64,000 nt of DNA from JAAZZIT01 sp964480525 (GCA_964480525.1 CAYZOV010000007.1:1-64000); one strand, 5' to 3'; positions 1 through 8,644 are shown, counted from the first letter of the stretch. Numbers and translations are program-made. The notes: generated by a model from the letters alone, not told the origin.

Positions 1-777
1 TTTGCGGTTTAGAGCGTGTACTTTGACGTGTGGGGAAGATAGGAAACCGCTTAGGATAGAGTTTTTTAGCTGTTGATAATTTGTTGAAATAACGTAATAT
101 TCCGAAAATTTTAAAACTGTAGAAACCATTTGCCCACTTTGAGTGTCGCAAAATAGTCCACCGGACTATTTTGCGAGGGGAGTTTGATAAAGCTTATTCA
201 AGGGAAACTTTTTTCTTGAAAAGTTTCCCCAGCTGAAATAAGATGGCTCTTATTTCAGCTACCCTTTCAAAAACGCTTAATGGTATTGGAGAATTTCGCT
301 GCTCGCAAGCAGCGATGAGGGGCGTTGCCCCCTCAACCCCCACCACCTTTTGAAAAAGGTGGACGAAAACTGTTATATTCTGACGAAATTTCAAAGTTAG
401 CGAAAAACGAAAACTATAAACTATTTCAAACTTCGCCAGCGAGCAAAACAAAGTCGGACACATAACAAAAGTGTTGCGAGCTGAACCGATGAAAACGGCA
501 CGTTTTCCGAAAACTTTTAGTTTTCTGACGAAGTTTCAGAGTTTATGGGGTTTAACGGCAGAGTTACAGTTAAAACCGCCAAATCACAGCGTAAGCTGAA
601 CCGACAAAACGCCACGTTCCTCAAATTACAAATTACCCAAACGTAATTTTACAGCTCTTTTTTCATTGTAACACATTTTCCCCCTAAAGTAAACCCAAAA
701 ACTGCAAATGCAGGTTACTTTTTTTAAAAACACAAAACCCACTTGCTTTTTACAAATGGGTTTTAGGGTAGTTAATT
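1..777. repeat. Gene-free intergenic repeat block (copy A)
   Basis: No convincing gene. Positions about 119-590 are a mosaic of stem-loop modules that recurs, inverted, near 16130-16210 and 48880-49030. The clearest mark is a 31-bp palindrome at 146-176 (arms TCGCAAAATAGTCC, loop ACC). It is followed by a GGGAAAC...GTTTCCC hairpin and an AGCTGAAATAAG...CTTATTTCAGCT hairpin. Short open frames here have no ribosome binding sites and fall inside the repeats. Bases 1-118 show nothing recognisable. The right end (694-764) is a two-hairpin terminator module. Confidence 0.75.
734..764 (-). terminator. Terminator of the rtcB/DUF2828 cluster
   Basis: An 8-bp stem AAAACCCA/TGGGTTTT with inner TTG/CAA pairs lies 13 bases past the DUF2828 stop codon. 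It is followed in the leftward direction by a T-rich tract. The same module occurs after lysS. Confidence 0.75.
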
Positions 778-2247
778 TTAAGCACTTATCTTTGCATAAC
801 GTCTTGACTGCAAAATTTCCGTCATGACGGCAAACGGCGTAATTTCGCCACTTGACACCATGGAAAACAAACGTGGCGAACACCCCGAAACCAATGCTAC
901 GCCTTGTTCGTTTTGGGTGACGGGCTGGTTTAACTTGCGACTTGCTACGTTCCAGAAAATTATTTGGGGCAGTTTATAGCCGTATTTTTCAAATTGGCGT
1001 TTTGCATTTCCAAAATTTGTCAAAGACGCATTTTTCACACAACAATTAAACTCCATATCCGAAATAAGGTACAAAGTTTCAGGAAGTTCCTCTTGCGAAA
1101 CGTGATTTTTAACGGCTGTCTGCAAAATCAGGTTAAACACCGCTTCTAAGTTTGTGTCTGCAACCTCGTTGAACGTACACAAATATTCCAAACGGTCGGT
1201 GAAAGTTTTGCCCTTAATTTCAATAAGTTTAGGGCGTGAGGAAAATTCTATAAATCGGTTATGAAAAACTCCCGTGTTTCGTTCGCCGAAATACAACCCC
1301 AACGACAGCGCAACAGCGGCAGGCATGGCATTTGCGTAGCAGTACATAGACCCCGAAGTATCCACCACCGCCAGAGCGTTTTTGTTGTTGCAAAAATCAG
1401 GCAGAGCGTTCCATGTGGCGTTAAGCGACGCTTTTTCTTGTCTTGTCAAACGGCTGTTGAACCCCCACCCTTTTGGGTTAAGTGCGTTTTTTACAATTTC
1501 GTACGGAGCAAGCGTGCCTGTGTTAAGCTGTTTTTCGCCTGTGGAAACGGCTTGTAAAAATTCGTAATAACGGCGGTTGTCGTTTCGCAAAAAAGCCTTG
1601 CGGTATTTAAACATTGCCTTTGACGGTTGTTTGGAATAATCAAAAGTATAATCTTTTTCACGAAGATTATTTTCGATAATGCTAAGCTTCTTTCTAAGTT
1701 TTACAAGGGTTTTGCGGTATTGTGCGTCCGACATATTAAGATACCTTGCAATGCGTTTCGCCTTGACAATCGTTTGGCTGTTTGACGCATTAACCGACGG
1801 CAACCACTTTGCAAGAAGTGATATTTTTCCTTTGGAACTAAGGTCTTTTTCCAACTGTTCACCGATAACGTTCAAGGCGTCCTTTTCGCACGCCGTACCC
1901 ACCAAAAACACCAAATCGTCAAAACGTCCGTATTCAGGGATAAATTTTATATTTTTACGCAAAGAATCCGGTCTGTTTTCAGCAAGCCATTTTGTGATAA
2001 CCCGAAACACACGGCGTTCACCCACACCGCCCCGAACGTCACGCCCGAAAAACAAAATCTTCATTGCAATATCCGAATCTTCCGTATAAGCACGGACAAA
2101 ACGATTGATAATCTCTTTTTCGGGTGCGTTTCTCATTGCTCCTATTGTTGCAAACAAGTCCAAACAATCGGACATAGTGCTTGCATTTGTAACTGCGCCG
2201 TTTTCCGTATAGGAAATATTCGCTTCTTTTTCTAAAAACTTCAACAT
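778..2247 (-). CDS. DUF2828-family (Ro60/TROVE-like + vWA) protein
   Basis: A 489-residue protein. The N-terminal part matches the DUF2828 pattern as I remember it: ALKLIFY-like 'AMKILFFGRDVRGGVGER', then 'PEYGRFDDL', 'LLAKWLPS', 'SKQPSKAMFKYRKAF' and 'LAPYEIV'. This region is an alpha-helical repeat resembling the TROVE fold of Ro60. The C-terminal part is a vWA domain with the metal-binding motif DTSGS ('AVVDTSGSMY') and a later 'LISDMEF'. Ro60-type proteins bind misfolded and Y RNAs. Its place directly after rtcB, 35 bp downstream and ending in a terminator, supports a role in RNA quality control or repair. The start has a clear GGAGGAAT ribosome binding site. The RNA-binding role is inferred, not visible. 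Confidence 0.8.
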   Translation of the reverse strand: MLKFLEKEANISYTENGAVTNASTMSDCLDLFATIGAMRNAPEKEIINRFVRAYTEDSDIAMKILFFGRDVRGGVGERRVFRVITKWLAENRPDSLRKNIKFIPEYGRFDDLVFLVGTACEKDALNVIGEQLEKDLSSKGKISLLAKWLPSVNASNSQTIVKAKRIARYLNMSDAQYRKTLVKLRKKLSIIENNLREKDYTFDYSKQPSKAMFKYRKAFLRNDNRRYYEFLQAVSTGEKQLNTGTLAPYEIVKNALNPKGWGFNSRLTRQEKASLNATWNALPDFCNNKNALAVVDTSGSMYCYANAMPAAVALSLGLYFGERNTGVFHNRFIEFSSRPKLIEIKGKTFTDRLEYLCTFNEVADTNLEAVFNLILQTAVKNHVSQEELPETLYLISDMEFNCCVKNASLTNFGNAKRQFEKYGYKLPQIIFWNVASRKLNQPVTQNEQGVALVSGCSPRLFSMVSSGEITPFAVMTEILQSRRYAKISA

Positions 2248-2282
2248 CTAAATTCCTCCAATCATACGGCGCAGACGCTTTA

Positions 2283-3491
2283 TCAATCTGACGCCTTAAA
2301 ATTATAAATAGGTTTTAAAACTTCGATTATGTCAACCGATTCGATGATTACGTCTATAATATCTTCCAACGACTTATACGCCATAGGCGCTTCGTCAAGG
2401 GTGGATTCATTTACCGACGTGGTGTAAATTCCCGTCATGGTTTTTCTGTATTCTTCCAAATCAAGCGTTTCTTTCGCCTTAGTGCGTGACATAATACGTC
2501 CTGCCCCATGAGGTGCGGAAAAATTCCACTCCGAATTGCCTTTGCCCCTAGCAAGCACACTTCCGTCACGCATATTTATAGGAATAAGAACAAGTTCGCC
2601 GTCATGTGCGGCTATGGAACCCTTTCGGAGAATCATTTCTTTTGTGTCAATGTAATTATGTATTGTATGAAACGACGAAACAGCGGACAACCCTGTTTTT
2701 TCAAGAATAATTTCAGCCATTCTTTCACGGCTTCGTTTTGCAAATCTCTGGCAAATTTCCACGTCGTGAAGATAATCTTCCAAATAAGTGCCGTACAAAT
2801 AACAAAGGTCGGCAGGAACAGTCGGCTCTTTTGCCGTCCATGCTTTTTCCATTTCCTTTAACGCCGCCTGAATTTCGCTTCGGCGACCTTGTTCTTTGTA
2901 TGTGCGAATCAATTCGTCACGGCTTTTAAAGTATTCGGATTTTCCCATATTTAAATCCACAGCCAATTTCTGATAAATTTCCGCAACCTGTTTTCCCAAA
3001 TTTCGACTGCCCGAATGAATTACCAAATACTTAGTGCCGTCGGCAGAACACTCAATTTCGATAAAATGGTTTCCGCCACCCAACGTTCCCAAACTTCGTT
3101 CAAGACGTTTTGCCTGTTTCAGACTTCGGTAACAGCAAAGGTCGGTCAGGTTAAACCGTTCCATACGACCGTCCCAAACATTTTTTCCGCTTGGGATATA
3201 ATGGGCAACCTCGTCAACTTTTTCAAAATCAATGTCCACTTTGCCCAAATTCACCGTGTACATACCGCACCCGATATCCACACCCACAATGTTCGGAACT
3301 GCCTTGTCGGTGATTGTCATTGTTGTGCCTATAGTACACCCTTTTCCTGCGTGAACGTCGGGCATAATTCTGATTTTTGAACCTGCCGTAAATTCGTGGT
3401 CGCACATTCTGCGAATCTGTTCGATTGCTTCGTCCTCAACAACCGTTGCATAACAAACAGCCGTATTAACTTTTCCTTTAATTTCAATCAT
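2283..3491 (-). CDS. rtcB: RNA-splicing ligase RtcB
   Basis: A 402-residue RtcB, the GTP- and manganese-dependent ligase that joins 2',3'-cyclic phosphate or 3'-phosphate RNA ends to 5'-OH ends. Visible signatures are 'DVHAGKG', the metal-binding 'GVDIGCGM', 'GGGNHFIE', 'HSGSRNLG' and the guanylylated histidine in 'APHGAGR'. The length fits the short bacterial RtcB class. The ATG has an AAAGGGG site and lies only 27 bp after a tRNA-like structure on the same strand, so that element is in its 5' leader. No Archease or RtcA gene is next to it. Two WYL regulators lie upstream and a Ro60-like gene downstream. Confidence 0.95.
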   Translation of the reverse strand: MIEIKGKVNTAVCYATVVEDEAIEQIRRMCDHEFTAGSKIRIMPDVHAGKGCTIGTTMTITDKAVPNIVGVDIGCGMYTVNLGKVDIDFEKVDEVAHYIPSGKNVWDGRMERFNLTDLCCYRSLKQAKRLERSLGTLGGGNHFIEIECSADGTKYLVIHSGSRNLGKQVAEIYQKLAVDLNMGKSEYFKSRDELIRTYKEQGRRSEIQAALKEMEKAWTAKEPTVPADLCYLYGTYLEDYLHDVEICQRFAKRSRERMAEIILEKTGLSAVSSFHTIHNYIDTKEMILRKGSIAAHDGELVLIPINMRDGSVLARGKGNSEWNFSAPHGAGRIMSRTKAKETLDLEEYRKTMTGIYTTSVNESTLDEAPMAYKSLEDIIDVIIESVDIIEVLKPIYNFKASD

Positions 3492-3517
3492 AAATTAACC
3501 CCTTTCTTTTTAATAAC

Positions 3518-3604
3518 AAGGCACTTTTGGGAATCGAACCCACAAAAGATAATCTTTAATTATCGGTTATACCATTTAAGCTATGTTTTTGCTGTTAGTG
3601 CCTT
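3518..3604 (-). ncRNA. tRNA-like element in the rtcB leader
   Basis: Read on the minus strand, 87 nt closed by an 8-bp stem AAGGCACT/AGTGCCTT. Inside is a tRNA-type T-arm (TGGG-TTCGATT-CCCA), an anticodon-like hairpin (GATAA-TTAAAGA-TTATC) and a D-loop-like AGCTTAAATGGTATA. An extra linker of about 14 nt containing AACAGCAA sits between the closing stem and the D-like region. It is not a normal tRNA: the loop would give anticodon AAA, the D-stem does not form well, and no CCA is encoded. Bacterial Y RNAs of the YrlA type, encoded next to Ro60 orthologues, carry such tRNA mimics. A degenerate tRNA or a tRNA-like regulatory leader are alternatives. Confidence 0.65.
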
Positions 3605-3616
3605 TTTTAATTAAAC

Positions 3617-3660
3617 AAGGTACGTTCATTTGACAGATGAACAATTGCTGTGTGTACCTT
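3617..3660 (-). ncRNA. Second structured module upstream of the tRNA-like element
   Basis: On the minus strand a 7-bp stem AAGGTAC/GTACCTT encloses a 6-bp hairpin GTTCAT-CTGTCAA-ATGAAC. The 7-nt loop is anticodon-loop sized. Its closing stem and the following ACACAGCAA resemble the neighbouring tRNA-like module (AAGGCAC, AACAGCAA), so the two may be relatives or one may be a reduced copy. Confidence 0.55.
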
Positions 3661-3662
3661 TT

Positions 3663-3696
3663 TTGTAAATGCAGATGTGTTATCCGCTCTTTACAA
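3663..3696 (-). promoter_or_regulatory. Hairpin at the start of the rtcB leader
   Basis: A perfect 7-bp stem TTGTAAA/TTTACAA with an inner GCGGAT/ATCTGC stem (one G-U pair). It overlaps the predicted transcription start, so it could be the first hairpin of the leader RNA or an operator for the WYL regulators. Confidence 0.5.
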
Positions 3697-3700
3697 CCAT

Positions 3701-3729
3701 ATTATACCTGTTTAAACCAACATTTTCAC
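3701..3729 (-). promoter_or_regulatory. Promoter of the tRNA-like RNA / rtcB transcript
   Basis: A perfect TATAAT (minus strand, 3701-3706). The -35 box at 17-bp spacing is weak (GTGAAA, 3724-3729), which would fit a promoter that needs an activator. Predicted start is near 3694. Confidence 0.6.
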
Positions 3730-3731
3730 GG

Positions 3732-3770
3732 AAAAAAAGCTGCGAACTCACCTGAGTTCACAGCTTTTTT
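3732..3770. terminator. Bidirectional terminator between WYL gene and rtcB leader
   Basis: AAAAAAGCTG.GAACTCA...TGAGTTC.CAGCTTTTTT forms a long stem with A and T tracts on both sides. It overlaps the last codons and stop codon of the upstream WYL gene and separates the regulators from the rtcB transcript. Confidence 0.8.
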
Positions 3771-4656
3771 GACAAATAAGACGTTCTTTTATTAAATTTA
3801 CAAAACTTTCAGGCTCCAAAACCTTGACGTTTGCCCCAAAAGACAACACCCGAATAACCATTTCCGTTTCGTCGCTTTCGTAATATTTCAAATGCAAAAT
3901 ATATTTGCCGTCATCTGTACGTTCCGCCCTTTTTTCAAAATGTGCAAAATGCAACATGGCTCGTTCCAACGTGTTGCGTTGGTCTGTTATCAACAAAGTT
4001 AGGTCTTTTCGCCTTTCTTCTCCCGGAATATTCTCCCACCAACCTTTGCCGTTGTAAAAATCGCACTTTACAACTCTGCCCAAATTAAACCGCTTGAATT
4101 TGCACCCCGTGGCAACAATTCTGATTTTGTCGTCTTTTAACGAATATTCAAAACCTTTCGGAAAAAACCTAAACCACACCTCTTTGCCGTGGCGGTTTAT
4201 CATACTGATTTGAACGGGTCGGTCGGTGCGAATAGCGTTTAGAACAAGTCTGAAATTTTTTATGTAATCTTCGTTATGAAAACTGTCCCCGTCGCTGTAT
4301 TGGTCGTAAATTTTATAATCTTCCCTTGTAAACAGGGGTTCAACGTCCCGAAGTTCGGGAAAATCCACCCCGAAAAGTTTTACACGGTCATCTTCCGCAA
4401 TGGCTTTAAGCCACCTTTTTTCCAAAAGAGTTAAAGGCATTGTGGGTTTATTATTCAGCACGGGAGAATAATTTTCATCGACCAACGGCCATTTTCCGCT
4501 TTTTAACGCAGGAAGAATAGTCAGCACACTTTCGGAAAAAGCTTCTTCCGTAACACACCTTTGCAAGTCTTTTTCCGTTGTTTCGGGGTCAAAAGCCAAT
4601 TGTATGATTTTCGCCACCGTGTTGTAATAAACAGAGTACAGTTCACTGAATATCAT
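3748..4656 (-). CDS. WYL-domain protein (second of a pair)
   Basis: A 302-residue relative of the WYL-domain regulators. The middle and C-terminal region ('VQISMINRHGKEVWFRFFPKGFEYS' followed by 'DKIRIVATG') is a WYL/SH3-like beta barrel that in other members binds a ligand or nucleic acid. No clear winged-helix motif is visible at the N-terminus, unlike its partner. The ATG at 4656 is preferred over the GTG at 4665 because GGGGG sits 8 bp before it. It overlaps the upstream WYL gene by 14 bp, so the two are co-translated and may form a heteromer. Position suggests control of the rtcB cluster; this is inference. Confidence 0.65.
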   Translation of the reverse strand: MIFSELYSVYYNTVAKIIQLAFDPETTEKDLQRCVTEEAFSESVLTILPALKSGKWPLVDENYSPVLNNKPTMPLTLLEKRWLKAIAEDDRVKLFGVDFPELRDVEPLFTREDYKIYDQYSDGDSFHNEDYIKNFRLVLNAIRTDRPVQISMINRHGKEVWFRFFPKGFEYSLKDDKIRIVATGCKFKRFNLGRVVKCDFYNGKGWWENIPGEERRKDLTLLITDQRNTLERAMLHFAHFEKRAERTDDGKYILHLKYYESDETEMVIRVLSFGANVKVLEPESFVNLIKERLICQKSCELR

Positions 4657-5890
4657 GGCTTTCACCCCCGTTTATTCCGTACATTTCATACATTTTTTGT
4701 ATATCCGCCTTGAACGTGTTTTCCGTAGTACGGTTTGAAAAATTCATCTTCGTAATTCGTGAAATAAACGTGCGAATCCACGGAAGCATTTCCGTTGCGT
4801 CAAAAACGTCCGCAACATAAACATAGTGGTTTTCGTCGATTTTTTCCACACGACCGCAACGTTTTTCCCTTTCAAGTCGCTGAATTATAAACTGTTCGTC
4901 GTCTTTGATTCTTATTTCAAACTCAACGTGTTCTGTTTTGTTGGTACTCCACCTGCAATTTACTCCCCACATATGAGATTCCACCTTGCAAAGTGCCTTT
5001 CGCAATTTGTCAAAATTTTGGCAAACCTCGTTTTCAATCTTGACGTTTGACAAATAATCAAGGCGGTAGGAATTCAAAAGATTAGCTTTTTCGTGAAACG
5101 CCAAAAGGTTCTGCCTGCCGTTTTGGGCGCTGATGTAGATTTTAAGCGGAACAAGGCGTAAAGTTTTTGCTTCGGTTGAGTGTTTTCCCAAATTGTCAAC
5201 TTTAATATACCTATGCCCACGCATAGCTTCAAACAGCATAGCCATTACGTCGCTGTCTATTGCCTGCGTTATATAATGGTGCTTAAATGAAAAAATATCG
5301 GGGTGTTTTGGCTGTTTGTCCTGCAAAAACGACCCCACAACGCCACACGGCGCAACTTCGCTGAAAAAGTCTATAACGTCCGTTAATGAAGAAATATCCA
5401 CGTCGGCGGCTCTGCTGTACAAAACCTTGCGACCTTGTTTTTCAATCCTGATTATGCCTTCCTCGGAATATTCTTTCAGCTTTTTTCTCAGCGTGGATTC
5501 GTCAAATGCCAATTTGCAACACAACAAACTGTCGATTTCTTCAACAAGTTCGCCCAAAGTTTTTTGGATTTCGGGTGCATAAAGAATGTCGAAAATCGCA
5601 AAATGTAGGGTTATATCCCCGTCCGTAAAACTTTTTGCTTTCCAAGCCTTGTAAAAAGGATTTTTGACGGTTTCACGGCTGTCCACCGACAAAAAGACGT
5701 TTTTTCCGTCTGCCGTCTGGGAAAACCGCATATAATCGCCCAACCAGCTTTCAAGCCTGCGTCGTTCGTCGTCGTACGAACGTGGGCTTTTTGCGTCATA
5801 TTCAGTTCTGCTTTTAAAGCCGTACACATAAAACTCACGCATATATGCCCTGACTTTTTCAAAATTTTTTATAAGCTCGTTGTACGCCAT
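4643..5890 (-). CDS. WYL-domain transcriptional regulator
   Basis: A 415-residue protein with a winged helix-turn-helix around residues 130-165 ('DESTLRKKLKEYSEEGIIRI') and a WYL domain from about residue 225 ('YIKVDNLGK', 'LRLVPLKIYISAQNGRQNLLAF', 'YRLDYLSNVK'). The C-terminus (about 320-400) looks like a WCX-type extension. WYL regulators often respond to nucleic-acid ligands and control DNA- or RNA-damage and defence operons. The start at 5890 is chosen because GGGAG lies 7 bp before it. It heads the leftward cluster WYL-WYL-leader RNA-rtcB-DUF2828. Confidence 0.75.
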   Translation of the reverse strand: MAYNELIKNFEKVRAYMREFYVYGFKSRTEYDAKSPRSYDDERRRLESWLGDYMRFSQTADGKNVFLSVDSRETVKNPFYKAWKAKSFTDGDITLHFAIFDILYAPEIQKTLGELVEEIDSLLCCKLAFDESTLRKKLKEYSEEGIIRIEKQGRKVLYSRAADVDISSLTDVIDFFSEVAPCGVVGSFLQDKQPKHPDIFSFKHHYITQAIDSDVMAMLFEAMRGHRYIKVDNLGKHSTEAKTLRLVPLKIYISAQNGRQNLLAFHEKANLLNSYRLDYLSNVKIENEVCQNFDKLRKALCKVESHMWGVNCRWSTNKTEHVEFEIRIKDDEQFIIQRLEREKRCGRVEKIDENHYVYVADVFDATEMLPWIRTFISRITKMNFSNRTTENTFKADIQKMYEMYGINGGESHDIQ

Positions 5891-5966
5891 AAACACACTC
5901 CCTTAGTTTTGTTGGGATATTCGCTTGTATATTTGAGGGTTAATTTTACCACGCTTCCACGCAAAC

Positions 5967-6233
5967 GTAAACCGAAAAGTTTACGTTTATTGTACCATAA
6001 AATCTCCGCAAATCGGGTACTTTTGTGGTTTTGCTTTAGCAAAATTGCCGTCGGTGTTGACGGCAAAACAAAATACCCAAATGTAAACCGAAAAGTTTAC
6101 GTTAATTGTACCATATAATCTCCGCAAATCGGGTACTTTTGCGGTTTTGCTTTAGCAAAATTGCCGTCGGTGTTGACGGCAAAACAAAATACCCAAACGT
6201 AAACCGACAGGTTTACGTTTATTGTACCATAAA
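5967..6233. repeat. 116-bp tandem repeat, 2.3 copies
   Basis: Units begin at 5967, 6083 and 6199 (partial). Each holds three short palindromes: CGTAAAC...GTTTACG, TTTTGC.TTA.GCAAAA and TTGCCGTC...GACGGCAA. Copies differ at a few bases only. This fills the 450-bp gap between the WYL gene and lysS; no gene is seen in it. Confidence 0.9.
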
Positions 6234-6285
6234 TTCTGCACAAAGTAAACCCAAAAACCGAAATACGGACTATTTTTTAAAAAAC

Positions 6286-6316
6286 AAAACCCACTTGCAG
6301 TTGACAAATGGGTTTT
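6286..6316 (-). terminator. lysS terminator
   Basis: AAAACCCA/TGGGTTTT stem with inner TTG/CAA pairs, then a T-rich tract leftwards, 25 bp after the lysS stop. About 75 bp around it (6241-6316) closely matches 694-764 after the DUF2828 gene. Confidence 0.75.
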
Positions 6317-6340
6317 GAGGGATATTTAATTATTTCTCAT

Positions 6341-7906
6341 TTAATTAAGGCTCTTCATTGTCGGGAACAGCAAAACATCTCTGATAGCAGGTGAGTTTGT
6401 AAGGAGCATTACAAGTCTGTCAATGCCGTAACCGATACCGCCTGTTGGTGGCATACCGATTTCAAGCGCTCTGAGGAAGTCCTCGTCGATTCTGTTAGCC
6501 TCGTCGTCGCCCTGTTTCAAAAGCTCTTCCTGTGCCACAAATCTTTCACGCTGGTCGATTGGGTCGTTAAGCTCTGAATAAGCATTACACATTTCCCAAG
6601 TGTTAATGAACAGCTCAAATCTTTCAACGTGGTCTGGGTCTGTCGGCTTTTTCTTTGTAAGCGGTGAAATTTCGATTGGGTGGTCGGTAATGAAAGTCGG
6701 CTGAATAAGGTGTTCTTCAACAAATTCTTCAAAGAACAGGTTGAGAATATCGCCTCTCTTATGTCTGTCCTCAAATTCAACGTGCTTTTCCTTAGCGATT
6801 GCCTTAGCTTCTTCGTCAGTTTTGATATTTGCAAAGTCAACACCCGAATACTGCTTAACAGCCTCGGTCATTGTCATTCTTGCAAAAGGTTTTCCCAAAT
6901 CAATCATATGCTCACCGTATGGGATAAGGGTTGTGCCGCACACCTCGTTTGCAAGGTATCTGAACATATCCTCGGTGAGTTCCATCATTCCCTCATAATC
7001 CGTATAAGCCTGATAAAGCTCCATAAGTGTAAATTCAGGGTTGTGTCTTGCGTCTACGCCCTCGTTTCTGAATACTCTGCCGATTTCGTAAACACGTTCC
7101 ATTCCGCCCACGATAAGACGCTTTAAGTAAAGTTCAAGTGAAATTCTAAGTTTTACGTCCTCGTCAAGAGCGTTGTAGTGTGTTTCAAACGGTCTTGCAG
7201 CAGCACCGCCTGCGTTAGAAACCAGCATTGGCGTTTCAACTTCCATAAAATCCTTGTCGTCAAGGTATCTACGGATTGACGCAATAATCTTTGAACGCTT
7301 TTTAAATGTATCCATTACTTCCGGATTGCAGATAAGGTCCGTGTATCTCTGGCGGTATCTTGTATCTTGGTCTTTAAGACCGTGCCATTTTTCAGGAAGT
7401 GGCAACAAAGACTTTGAAAGCATTGTGATTTTCTGTGCGTGAAGCGAAATTTCGCCACGTCTTGTTCTGAAAACAAAACCCTCAACGCCTACAATATCGC
7501 CGATATCCCATTTTTTAAATTCGGCAAATTCATCTGCGCCGATATCGTTCATTCTAACATAAACCTGCATTCTGTCGGTTTTGTCACGAACGTCGATAAA
7601 GTTTGCTTTACCCATATCACGCCACGAAAGAATACGTCCTGCGATTGAAACAGTCTGTCTGTTTTCTTCAAGTTTTGCCTTAAAAGCTTCTTCGTCGTCG
7701 CCACATTCAGCCCTCAACTTAGCTTCCAATGCTTCGTACTCTGCCTTTGCGTCGGCGTTGTGAACCGTCACGTCGTACTTTGTTACTTCGTACGGATTTT
7801 TGCCGTTGGCTTTCATTTCGTCAAGCTTTTCAATTCTGATTTTCTTTAAAATATTTATGTCCTGAACTTCTTCAAGTTCCGGATTGTTCTTAATTTCTTC
7901 GCTCAT
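6341..7906 (-). CDS. lysS: Lysyl-tRNA synthetase, class II
   Basis: A 521-residue class II enzyme that charges tRNA-Lys. An N-terminal OB-fold anticodon-binding domain ('VSIAGRILSWRDMGKANFIDVRD') is followed by the class II catalytic core with motif 2 ('YEIGRVFRNEGVDARHNPEFTLME') and motif 3 ('GIGYGIDRLVMLLTN'). Full length. It lies 25 bp after greA and shares its promoter, the usual greA-lysS pair in Firmicutes. Confidence 0.97.
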   Translation of the reverse strand: MSEEIKNNPELEEVQDINILKKIRIEKLDEMKANGKNPYEVTKYDVTVHNADAKAEYEALEAKLRAECGDDEEAFKAKLEENRQTVSIAGRILSWRDMGKANFIDVRDKTDRMQVYVRMNDIGADEFAEFKKWDIGDIVGVEGFVFRTRRGEISLHAQKITMLSKSLLPLPEKWHGLKDQDTRYRQRYTDLICNPEVMDTFKKRSKIIASIRRYLDDKDFMEVETPMLVSNAGGAAARPFETHYNALDEDVKLRISLELYLKRLIVGGMERVYEIGRVFRNEGVDARHNPEFTLMELYQAYTDYEGMMELTEDMFRYLANEVCGTTLIPYGEHMIDLGKPFARMTMTEAVKQYSGVDFANIKTDEEAKAIAKEKHVEFEDRHKRGDILNLFFEEFVEEHLIQPTFITDHPIEISPLTKKKPTDPDHVERFELFINTWEMCNAYSELNDPIDQRERFVAQEELLKQGDDEANRIDEDFLRALEIGMPPTGGIGYGIDRLVMLLTNSPAIRDVLLFPTMKSLN

Positions 7907-7931
7907 TCTAAACTTTTCCTCTCAATAATTT

Positions 7932-8411
7932 TTACTTACTGATTTCCATAATTTCAAATTCCAAAATTCCCACAGGTGCCGAAACTTCGATAATATCGCC
8001 CACTTTTTTCTTCATAGCTGCTTTTCCGATAGGGGATTCGTCCGAAATTTTGTTGTTGTCGGGGTCGGATTCGGTAGAACCTACGATAGTGAGTGTTTCA
8101 ATTTCGCCTGTTTCTCTGTCTTTCAGAGTAACGATAGAACCCACGCTAACTTCGGTGGTTGAAATGTCGTCATAATCAACAACCTTTGCGTTGTTAAGGA
8201 TATACTCAACCTCGCTGATTCGTGCTTCGAGAATAGCCTGTTCGTTTTTAGCTTCGTCGTACTCTGCGTTTTCCGAAAGGTCGCCGAAAGAACGTGCTTC
8301 TTTAAGCTTTTGCGCAACTTCCGACCTTCTTGTTCCTACAAGATATTCCTTTTCTTCTAAAAGTCTTTCATAACCTTCTCTTGAAATTGTATTTGTCTTT
8401 GAATCTGGCAT
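7932..8411 (-). CDS. greA: Transcription elongation factor GreA
   Basis: A 159-residue GreA. It rescues stalled RNA polymerase by stimulating cleavage of backtracked transcript. The N-terminal coiled coil carries the acidic tip ('GDLSENAEYDEAKNEQ') and the C-terminus is the FKBP-like domain ('SPIGKAAMKKKVGD'). Full length, AAGGAG before the ATG, and a consensus promoter upstream. Confidence 0.97.
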   Translation of the reverse strand: MPDSKTNTISREGYERLLEEKEYLVGTRRSEVAQKLKEARSFGDLSENAEYDEAKNEQAILEARISEVEYILNNAKVVDYDDISTTEVSVGSIVTLKDRETGEIETLTIVGSTESDPDNNKISDESPIGKAAMKKKVGDIIEVSAPVGILEFEIMEISK

Positions 8412-8471
8412 TTTTCCAAAACTCCTTTTTTAATTTAATTTGAGTAAAAAACTACAATACTTCAATCTACA

Positions 8472-8500
8472 ATTATACCCGAAAAATCCCCGTTTGTCAA
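8472..8500 (-). promoter_or_regulatory. Consensus promoter for greA-lysS
   Basis: TTGACA (8495-8500), 17-bp spacer, TATAAT (8472-8477) on the minus strand, about 60 bp before greA. Confidence 0.9.
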
Positions 8501-8644
8501 GGGGCAAAACCCCACAAAAAGCCGTGATTTCAAAAAGTCGGCAAAGTTTAATTTTCGCAAAAATTTAGCGTTGTGCAGTTTAACTTATGGGTGAAAAATT
8601 GTAAAGGATTTCATTGTGACAGCATACGAATTTCTGAAAATCCC

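Noticed and set aside
3518..3604. Ordinary tRNA gene
   Set aside because: The loop gives anticodon AAA, which bacterial tRNA sets do not use, a 14-nt insertion separates acceptor and D-like arm, and no CCA is present.
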